Below are positions 55,308 to 64,000 of a stretch of 64,000 nucleotides of DNA, one piece after another (the first letter of the stretch is position 1; each line of letters begins with the position of its first letter). The translations under genes and the position numbers were made by a program. The notes beneath the pieces are model-generated. The model saw only the letters and a program-made list of their open reading frames with translations. It searched no databases and was not told the DNA's origin. This stretch comes from Pegoplata infirma. Lineage: Eukaryota; Arthropoda; Insecta; Diptera; Anthomyiidae. The stretch covers positions 20,162,262-20,226,261 of the forward strand of contig OY992540.1 in NCBI GenBank assembly GCA_963921195.1, written 5' to 3'.

Positions 55308-57354
55308 GCAAGGTAAACGAACAGACATTTTATCTAAGTCCAAAAATTAAAAAATTTAAAAAATTATCCAATAGTTTAGTGGCTGTCACAGAGTCAATTC
55401 CGTTGCGAAGTGATTTCAAAGTTTTCCTCTAAAAACGAAAAACTAAATAATATTTCCGAATGAAACCACTTCCATGCAGTACAATTCCAATTTGATTTTT
55501 AAAAATGATTTTATTCCGAAAAAAAAATATTCATAAACGAGTAGACAGACCACATATTCCATTTCCGAACGAAGTTGAGTTTGTTACATGCCCTTTAAAT
55601 TTCAGATAGCAACTTTTTTCCAACGACTCACACAAAAATGATAAATAAATGATAATTATTTGGAAAAAATTAGATTGCTCATCTAAAAATGGTTTAATAT
55701 GCCAGACACAAATAATAATACATAATTTTACTTCGATTAGATTAGAAAATCCAGAAATAATAAGTTTTTTTTTAAATATCAATTTTAGCTAACCCACATA
55801 ATTTAATTAATGCAAAAATACAAAATGGAATCCAATACAACACAGTGTTCTACTTCACTTGCTGACCTGGTTTCGATTTCTTTGTTTTGCAAATTTTTGT
55901 ATTGTTTTTAGTTTTTCATGGAATTGCACATAAACCTAAATAAATTTGACACCGATAATAATTTTACTTACTATAGGGTTAATAAAAATGTATTTCGCCA
56001 ACTGAAAAGTAAAATGGCCTAATAATACTTTTTATTTTTATGGAAAAGTATTGCAGAATTTATTACACTGACTGTAAAATCTTTTCAAAACTGGAATAGA
56101 TCAATATTTCCAGCAAAATTTCGGTTTCAAATAATCGGTTCCAGGACGCATTATATTATCCTGAAATCGACTAAAAATTAAAGAATCGATGATTTTTGTT
56201 TGAAATTATCACGAAACCATCGTTTTTAGAGCAAGTAGTTTTTTTTTTGAAAATTTATTTTACATTGAAAATTTTGTTGTGATTACCGTAGAATCTATTT
56301 CAGAATCTATTGCAATAGGAAAATCTATTTTGAATCCTTTTAGTACTACAGTTTTGAATTTCTTTCAAAAAAAACCTGTTTTGAATCCCCGAACCCAAAG
56401 TTTTGTGAAGTGCATTATAAAAAATTAAAAACTTCATTTTAAATTTTTTGTAATAATGCCCTTTTGGATTTTGAGTTGACAACTTGTATTTAATAATTTC
56501 AATTAATTGCCATGTATCACATTTAAAATATTAAGTGGCAAAAAATGGGATCTTAATAATTTATTAAGTGACCCAATTTAAATTAAACAAAAATAAATTA
56601 AATTAACCCTTTAGGAAATAAAAAAACAGTTTTAGGATGTTTTTAAAATTTCCGATTTTTGGTTATAGGAAAAGTTTTAAAATTAAGCAGATAATCAAGC
56701 TGACTAAATTTTACTAAAATAAAAATTTCAAATATCGTAAAACGTCTATATGACACCTGTTTTTTTAATCTTTTCACGTAAAATATTATTAAAGGGTTTT
56801 CAACACAATTTATTAAAATTCAATGGTATTTTTATTAGTTGTCCCCAATTTTTTTAGAAAAGCAAGCATTTTTATTTATTCCTTCTGTTCTCCACCATAT
56901 TTTGAAAATACAAAACTCCATTCTGATTTCTTCAGTTACAAGGTGTTGCCTTTGTCCGCCCACAACAGGTTAAATAAATATTAAAATGCTGTATTAAACT
57001 ATAAATTTGCTGATAGTGAATATTTGGGAATTTATAAAAAAAAAGTATGTCACTATAAAATACTTAAATTGCCAAAATTGTGTTGACCGCATATTGAAAA
57101 TTTTGAATGATATCCAGCAGAAGTTTTTAAAAGATTCCAATTTAATAGTTTTAAAATATCTATCAAACAAGTAACATTAAACTAAATAGTTCGTAAATAT
57201 TTTCAGAAATATGGAAACAAAAATATTAGAATTAAAATGTATTCAAATCTTTTGTAAGACAAAAAGAGTCAAAATTTCAATATTTTTCTATAAAAAAATT
57301 TGGCAGAATTTGAGAATTTTTCTATCGAATTTTTGTATAAAAAGAAGATACTCA
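55308..57354. other. AT-rich intergenic sequence
   Basis: No gene. 56180-56290 resembles 4490-4600. 57240-57330 holds a few decayed TCTCAG-type units. Confidence 0.5.
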
Positions 57355-59395
57355 CAAGGGAAGTACCGATTTGCCTGAAACTTAAAATATGGGGGTTTTC
57401 GTTTCAACTGACACAACTTTTAAAACCGATCTTCCGATCGGGATGAAATTTGCACTAAGGTTAGTCCTATTGGATAGTAGTTCAGACACAATTTTTCAAC
57501 GAGATCGGTCAAGAACTCTCTGAGTTAGAGGGGGTTGAAATTTGACATTTTGGCCAAAGAGGTGTATATTCTCATCCATGTAACTTCTTACCTATTGTTT
57601 TTAGAAAAATATGTCCAAAATAGTTTAGATAGCTATTTCTACAGTCTTTCGAAAAAAAATTATAAAAAAAAATAAAAACAAATTTTTTGATTTTTTTTTC
57701 TTAAAAATCCAAAACTTTGACTTTTCCGCAAATTGGGCCCTTTTTTTGATTCAAAAGAAAGCTTAGGTGATTTCCTTTAAGAGCTATGGGGTCGCTTAGT
57801 GGGATGCTAGTGGGATACATGAAAAAAATATTTTTTAACTTTGGAACACAAAAAACGGTTCTTCAATTTGCACTATTAGGCGTGGGATAGCTAACCAGTT
57901 TTCGGTTTCGATCCGCGATACCCTCTAATTTTCATAGGTTCACAAAAGAATGCACGAGCCAAAAAAATAATTTTCTGCCGCCAATATTTTTCTTGAATAT
58001 ACCTAACCTCTATTTCCACTTCCTAAGGGGGCTCCCATAAAAAATATTTTTAAAAAATTTGATCCTACCATTCTAACTTACCCTAAAGTGCCCCTAGTGG
58101 AGCCAAATGTATGATCGACCTCCATCATTTTATTAATTCCAACATTTTTTGTAAACACACCTACAATGTATCGTTAACCATTAAGGTGGTCCCCATACAT
58201 TTCTTTTATTTTTTATAAATTTGTTTTATTAAACCAGCTCCTACCGCCCCTACCGTGCCTCCTAGAGAGGCAAAAATTACGACCAACCCCCATTATTTTT
58301 TAGTTACCAACATTTTGTCCGAACATAATAACACCCTATAACACTCCTTAAGGGGCTCCCATACATTATAAAAACATGTATTTTTAAAAACTAATAAAAA
58401 AATAAAAAAAATGTATGGGGACCCCCTTAAGAGTTGAAAATAAAGGGTAGGTATATTCTGAGAAAATGTTGGCGTTGAAAAAATATTGGGGGTCGGTCAT
58501 ACATTTTACTTCTCTAGGGGCACCCTATGGACAGTTAGAGCGGTAGGAGCAATTTTATAAAAATGGCATTTTGTATGGGAGCCCTCTTAGGAAGTGGAAA
58601 TAGAGGTAAGGTATATTCAAGAAAAATGTTGGCGGCAGAAAATTAATGGAGGTCGGTCTCACATTGCACCCCTCCATGGGCAGTTCTAGGGCAGTTGTGG
58701 AGCTTTTTGAGGATTTTAACCTCTTTACGCCCAATTTTGATCCCGATGAGGAGCCATATGGCCCCACCCCACCGCCCTTATTTGTTGGCTCATGCTTTAT
58801 TTTTCGAACCTATCAAAATTAGAGGGTGTCCCGGATCGAAATCGAAAACTGGTGAGCTATCCCACGCCTAATAGTGCAAATTGAAGAACAGTTTTTGTGT
58901 TCCAAAGTTAAAAAAAAATTGTTTTCATAGATATCCCACTCGCATCCCACTAAGCGACCTCATAGCTCTTAAAGGAAATCACCTAAGCTTTCTTTTGAAT
59001 CAAAAAAAAGGGCCCAATTTGAGGAAAAAGTCAAAAAAGTTTTGGATTTTTAAGAAAAAAAAATCAAGAAATGTTTTTTTATTTTTTTTTATAATTTTTT
59101 TTCGAAAGACTGAAGAAATAGCTATCTAAACTATTTGGGACACATTTTGCTAAAAACAATAGGTAAAAAGTTACATGGATGAGAATAAACTCCTCTTTGG
59201 CAAAAATGTCAAATTTCGACCCCCTCTAACTCAGAGAGTCCTTGACTATCCAATAGGATTAACCTTGGTGCAAATTTCATCCCGATCGGAACACATCGGT
59301 TTCAAAAGATGTGTCAGTTGACACGAAAACCCCCATACATACATATAATTTAAGCTTCTGGAAAATCGGTTCATAAAGGTTGGAGTACTTTCCTT
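57355..59395. mobile_element. 2.04-kb composite foldback element
   Basis: Ends CAAGGGAAGTA and TACTTTCCTTG as in 63320-63850. Outer arms (57400-57870 and 58870-59350) mirror each other, for example TTTGCACTATTAGGCGTGGG / CCCACGCCTAATAGTGCAAA. Inner arms (57890-58870) carry family-D-type blocks (GGGGGCTCCCATA). The centre is near 58380. Confidence 0.85.
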
Positions 59396-59397
59396 GT

Positions 59398-59825
59398 AAG
59401 AATTATTTTTCTACAAAAAAAGGCCCAATTTGAGGAAAAGGTCAAAAAAGTTTTGGATTTTTAAGAAAAAAAATCAAAAATTTATTTTTTATTTTTTTTA
59501 TAATTTTTTTTCGAAAGACTGAAGAAATAGCTATCTAAACTATTTGGGACACATTTTGCTAAAAACAATAGGTAAAAAGTTACATGGATGAGAATAAACA
59601 CCTCTTTGGCAAAAATGTCAAATTTCGACCCCCTCTAACTCAGAGAGTCCTTGACCGATCTCGTTGTGTCTGAACTACTATCCAATTGGACTAACCTTGG
59701 TGCAAATTTCATCCCGATCGGAACACATGGGTTTCAAAAGATGTGTCAGTTGACACGAAAACCCCCATACATACATATAATTTAAGCTTCTGGAAAATCG
59801 GTTCATAAATCTGTTTTAGAATCCC
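59398..59825. repeat. Direct duplicate of the foldback outer arm
   Basis: GGCCCAATTTGAGGAAAA occurs at 59011 and 59422 (offset 411) and the copies stay near-identical to TTTAAGCTTCTGGAAAATCG. The second copy retains GACCGATCTCGTTGTGTCTG, absent from the first, so the first copy has a ~29-bp deletion. Confidence 0.85.
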
Positions 59826-59828
59826 TTA

Positions 59829-59980
59829 AGGTACCTACAGACGACGCAATATTATGTACAATATTCAACTATATTGATGGTGTGTGGTTAATATTGACGA
59901 TTGTACAATGGTCAATCTTACCCACACACGATCAATATAACTGAATATTGTACATAATATTGCGTCGTCTGTAGGTACCT
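59829..59980. mobile_element. PIF/Harbinger-like MITE (152 bp), second copy
   Basis: TTA duplication (59826-59828, 59981-59983). Ends AGGTACCTACAGACGACGCA and TGCGTCGTCTGTAGGTACCT are perfect over at least 20 bp, longer than in the copy at 3936-4065. Confidence 0.88.
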
Positions 59981-60207
59981 TTATACACAAATTTGCTAAA
60001 ATTTTTCTAAAGGAAAATCTTCGAATTTTTTTTAGAAAATATATTTTAGATTCTTAGAATTTTCCTATACGAAAAATGTCTCTGAATCTGAGGTTTTCCT
60101 GTTGGAAAAATTATTCAGAATCTCATAATTTTTACATAAAAAAAATCTTATAATCGGATGGAAAAATGGATGTCTTAGAAAAATGTTGTATATAAAAGGG
60201 TATCAAC

Positions 60208-60714
60208 TAGAGATGGGCGCGTGAGTGATTTTTGATTCACACTCACTCACACTCACTCACACTCACTCACGATCATATTTTTTCTACTCACACTCACTCA
60301 TAATCACGTGAGTAAATTTAATACAACTCATACTCACGTGCACTTACGGAAGCTTCACTCACACTCACGTTGACTCACACTCACAAAACTCTTATTTATA
60401 CAAAAAAAATCAAAAACTAAAATTTCGAAAATGTTTAAAAATTTTCAGCAAAATTTAAAGTTCAGAGATATTATACATTTTTTTTGAGACGAAATCTTAA
60501 GTTAAGTCAAATTTTAAAATTTTTTTGTTGCTTTTTTTTGGTACGAAAGGAAATATGAAGAGAAAATAAATCACGCAAACTCATGCAAAAAAATTCTACT
60601 CACGCATACTCACTAACTCGAAAATCTTACTCACGCACACTCACTCACGCAATTTTTTTCTCCACTCAAAATCAAGTGAGTAAAATTGAATTCAGTCTCA
60701 TGTGCCCATCTCTA
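60208..60714. mobile_element. hAT MITE with TAGAGATGGGC ends, second copy
   Basis: 8-bp flanks GTATCAAC and GTCTCAAC (7 of 8 match). Ends TAGAGATGGGC and GCCCATCTCTA. The interior is CACTCACACTCA-type repeats, the reverse-strand form of 8057-8506. Inserted in decayed TCTCAG minisatellite. Confidence 0.9.
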
Positions 60715-61223
60715 GTCTCAACATCTAGATATTTTTCTATGAGATAAATGTGATTACGAAAATATTTCTCAGAATATGAGAATTGTTTTATACACAAAAT
60801 GTCTAACGATTAGAATTTTATTATATTTTTCTATACGAAAAAAAAATCTCAAAATCTGTGAATTTAATTAAAATAATAATTTTTTAATTTAAGTATTTGC
60901 AAAAAAAAAAAAAAAGTACTTTTTCGTACTCCATGGACGCTCAATTTCTAACAATTTTTACAAATTTTTATTTAAAAATCGCCTGTACGTATACTTATTG
61001 TAAATTAATAGAAAATAAAATATTAATCATACGATTTGTTTGGCATTTCGCTCTTTAGATAAATGTTAAGAAATTAATTTTTACAAAAAATACTTAAACT
61101 GTTTTTACTTTAAATTATTTTTTTTAGTCAAAATTCTTATAAAATCCCTTAATTTATAAAAATAAAAAAAAAATCACTAAAAAATGGGGTTTTCATTTGT
61201 ATTAAAATATTTAAGTTATTGTG

Positions 61224-61419
61224 CATAGAGTATAATAGAGGCAAATGTGAAAGAAAAAACTATATTGCTATCTTTTTCTAATTTCTCACACGTACGTTGT
61301 CAATGTGAATTTACCACACAATACATGCTTACAAGTCGTACTTTGTCAACATATACAATGTATACAAGTTATACTTTGACAACTCAATTTTTGATACCTT
61401 CGCCTCTATGAATACTCTG
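61224..61419. mobile_element. Small MITE with 8-bp TSD TTATTGTG
   Basis: TSD TTATTGTG at 61216-61223 and 61420-61427. Ends AGAGTATAATAGAGGCAAA and TTCGCCTCTATGAATACTCT. 196 bp, hAT-like. Confidence 0.8.
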
Positions 61420-61444
61420 TTATTGTGTCAAAACTAAAAAAAAA

Positions 61445-62075
61445 ACAAGTAAAAAAGTTCAATTCGGCTTTGCCGAATGTAGTGATATCCTCCACAATTT
61501 CAAAAAGATTATTGAAAAAAACTTTTTTTTAAAAGGAAATTACTTAAAAAAAAAAAAAAATTTGAAAAAAAATTTCCGCGAAAAAAATTTTTGGTAAAAA
61601 AAAAATCCGCGATTTTTTTCTTTTTTTGTCAAAAAATATGTTCGTACATGTTTAAATACCATTTGGTGTTCAATAATGTTCACATATGTCAACCAGCAGC
61701 CGAATTAAAGCATTTTGTATTTTTAGGTTATGTTGAATGTACTAAAATTTTGGAGGTGTCCTTACATTTTCGTTCATAACTTTTAAACCGCTGAACCGAT
61801 ATCGCTCAAATGCAATACCAAACTTCTCAGGAGAACTTCCAATAAATGTGTTAAGTTTCAGTCATATCCGTGTAGTATTTTGGTCGTGATCACCATTTCC
61901 ACAGACAGACGGACAGACGGACCGACGGACAGACGGACATCGCTAGAATGTCTTAAAATCGATCGGGGATCATGATATATATACTTTATGGGGTCCCAGA
62001 CCGATATTTCGATGAGTTACAAACGGAATGACAAACTTATATATACCCTCTATCACTAAGTGGAGGGTATAAAAA
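61445..62075 (+). mobile_element. Helentron-like element, family B, complete
   Basis: Starts ACAAGTAAAAAAGTTCAATT with hairpin ATTCGGCTTTGCCGAAT. GACAGACGGACAGACGGACC is near 61900-61920. Ends TATCACTAAGTGGAGGGTAT. The best full-length family-B example in the window. Confidence 0.9.
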
Positions 62076-62106
62076 CCTAACTAAATTTTGGGACACAATT
62101 TAGTTA

Positions 62107-62962
62107 AAAACAAGTAAGAAAATTATAGTCGGTCAAGACCGACCATATAATACCCTACACCAAGGTTTCCCGGAAAATGGGTCCCATGGATCGATTAGAT
62201 CTATATGTTGTAAAACCTTTAATAAGTGAAGAAAACACTCACAAATCAAATTTGAGTGAAATAGGCTCCTATTTGTTGACAATAAACCGCTTTAACTGAA
62301 TATCGGGCGAAATTTTCACAAGGGGCCTGAGTCCAAAACTGGTCCGATGATTATCAGGTTTGATAAGGTTATTTAAGTACGCGTTTAACATACACAAACA
62401 AAATTTTAATTAAATATTTTCTATTTTCATGAAATTTGAGACATTTATGTGAAAATCGGGAGGGTGGTTTGTATGGGGGCTACAAGAAGAACTGGTCCGA
62501 TTTCTTTGAAATTCGGAATGATGATATGTGAAGACAAAACATGTTTACCATCCAAATTTCAAAGCGATACCTTCTACAATACGGTTATTAGAGTCATTTG
62601 AGCCAAAACTAAAGAGGACCTTTGTATGGGGGCTAGGTCTAAATATGGACCGATTTTTTCCAATTTCAATAGGCTTCGTCCTTGGGCCAAGAGAGACCTA
62701 AGTTTCAAATTTCAAGTCAATTAATCAAAAATTGCGACCTGTATCGTGTTTAAACCGTTTACATGGACAGACAGACAGACGGACGGACGGACGGACGGAC
62801 GGACAGACGGACGGACGGACGGACATCGCTAAATCGACTCAAAAAGTGATTCTGAGTCGATCGGTATACTTAAAGGTGGGTCTAGGACCAATATTTCGGG
62901 TAGTTACAAACATCAGCACAAACTCATTATACCCTGTACCACAGTGTGGTGTAGGGTATAAA
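62107..62962 (+). mobile_element. Helentron-like element, family A, complete
   Basis: Starts AACAAGTAAGAAAATTATAG and ends GTGTAGGGTATAAAAA. The GACG/GACA microsatellite (62764-62823) is the longest in the window, about 15 units. Lies 30 bp after the family-B copy in the same orientation. Confidence 0.9.
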
Positions 62963-63319
62963 AATAGTTTATTAATTATCCAAGAATTTAGAAAAATTGA
63001 ACTAAAAGTTTGGAATATTTCTAAACTGTAAAGCATAGTACTCTGTTCGATTTCACGGGAAAAAAATCTGTCAAACTCCATATCAAAAAAAAAAAATTTT
63101 TTTGGCAACGCGAGGAATTATAGGGAAATTATTAAAAAAGTTTTCACGCATTTTTATTATACCAGACAATTTAAATTGCCGTGAAAAAGTGGCATATCAG
63201 TTCATTACGATCATTTCTTTCTTATAATTGCCAAAAGTTGTTGATTTTGAAAAGTTTTATTGCGACTTGAGGCGTTCAAAGTTTAAGTGAAATTTTCACC
63301 GTAAAAAACAGAGTACTTA

Positions 63320-63850
63320 CAAGGGAAGTATCTCAACCCTTATGAACAGATTTGCCTGAAACTTAAAATATATATTTAAGAGACGATTTTAAGGTTGGGC
63401 TGTCTCGGCTTATCGGCCATATCGGTGTTTAAAAATTTCGTTGTCCCCTTATGAAACCATGTGGACCTTCGGGAAAATTTTGATAACTTCCGAACTAACA
63501 GAAATATCATCTAGGGCAAAAATACGGGTCGACTTAAATTTAATAAAGATTATTTCTTATCCATATGGATATCGTAGGTCTATGTCTTCACATAAGAAGC
63601 CCACAAAAAAACCATTGGATAGGCATTAAAAAAACCTTTTTTCTCATATGAAAACATCATATAGTTTCTTAAAAAGAAATGGCTGAAAAATTAAAAAACG
63701 ATTTTTTCGCCATTTTTTGACCCATGTTTTGAACCCCTGAATCCCCGACATGGCCGATAAGCCGAGACACCCCAACCTTAAAATTGTCTCTTTGATATAT
63801 ATTTTAAGTTTCAGGCAAATCGGTTCATAAGGGTTGAGATACTTCCCTTG
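63320..63850. mobile_element. Inverted-repeat element with CAAGGGAAGTATCTCAACCC ends (531 bp)
   Basis: TTA duplication (63317-63319, 63851-63853). TIRs of about 95 bp with few mismatches (CAAGGGAAGTATCTCAACCC and GGGTTGAGATACTTCCCTTG; inner GTCTCGGCTTATCGGCC / GGCCGATAAGCCGAGAC). The TTA TSD suggests a PIF/Harbinger-type mover. The family also occurs at 2690-3133 and 57355-59395. Confidence 0.85.
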
Positions 63851-64000
63851 TTAGCTTAAAGAAAACAACACCAGAAACACATTTTTTTGTAAATTTGTTC
63901 AACAAATGAAGTACTTTTATACCATACAAAGTTTCTCAACCTGCACTTAAATCAACGGGATCCAGAAATGGTATTTTCAAGTCCCCCCCCCACCCCCTTT

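Overview
The window is AT-rich nuclear DNA from a higher dipteran, most likely a calyptrate fly such as a blowfly. Three things support this: a short GT-AG intron in a gene with polyA signals, dense fly-type transposons (INE-1/DINE-1-like Helentron elements with internal GACG microsatellites, many hAT derivatives, and LINEs with RNase H), and gene content matching a fly Es2 / sepiapterin-reductase neighbourhood. The species call is inference; the eukaryotic, dipteran character is seen directly.

Host genes are few and lie between 27.7 and 48.4 kb. An ESS2/DGCR14-family splicing-factor gene (Es2, + strand) has a 54-nt intron. A sepiapterin reductase gene (Sptr-like, - strand) has an intact short-chain dehydrogenase active site. 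A diverged SDR paralogue (+ strand) has lost its catalytic Tyr and part of its NADPH-binding glycine motif. The two SDR genes are divergently oriented, but about 9 kb of transposons and minisatellite now separate them.

Between Es2 and Sptr lies a full-length I-group LINE of about 6.0 kb. It has target-site duplications, a 3' A-run and intact ORF1 (zinc knuckles) and ORF2 (endonuclease, reverse transcriptase, RNase H, C-terminal zinc motif). A small ORF bridges ORF1 to ORF2 and ends in a TAATG stop-start overlap.

Region by region: 0-27 kb is nested transposon debris. It includes a hAT in a Helentron remnant, a 3.6-kb foldback transposon splitting a Helentron, a degenerate hAT in a second Helentron, dead LINE fragments and a near-perfect 733-bp palindrome. 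27.7-38.5 kb holds Es2, the LINE and Sptr. 38.6-46.9 kb holds a hAT with a perfect TSD, then two minisatellite arrays in opposite orientation whose ~35-bp unit carries two dyads, with nested elements between them. 47.5-48.7 kb holds the SDR pseudoenzyme. 48.8-64 kb is again transposons: palindromic elements, a 9-bp-TSD Mutator-like candidate, several hAT and Harbinger-like MITEs, and two complete Helentron-like copies.

The strongest points for follow-up are the SDR pseudoenzyme beside its active paralogue, the inverted double-dyad arrays linked to a transposon family, and the structurally intact LINE. TSDs and nesting were read by eye; family names rest on TIR/TSD signatures and protein motifs, not on database searches.
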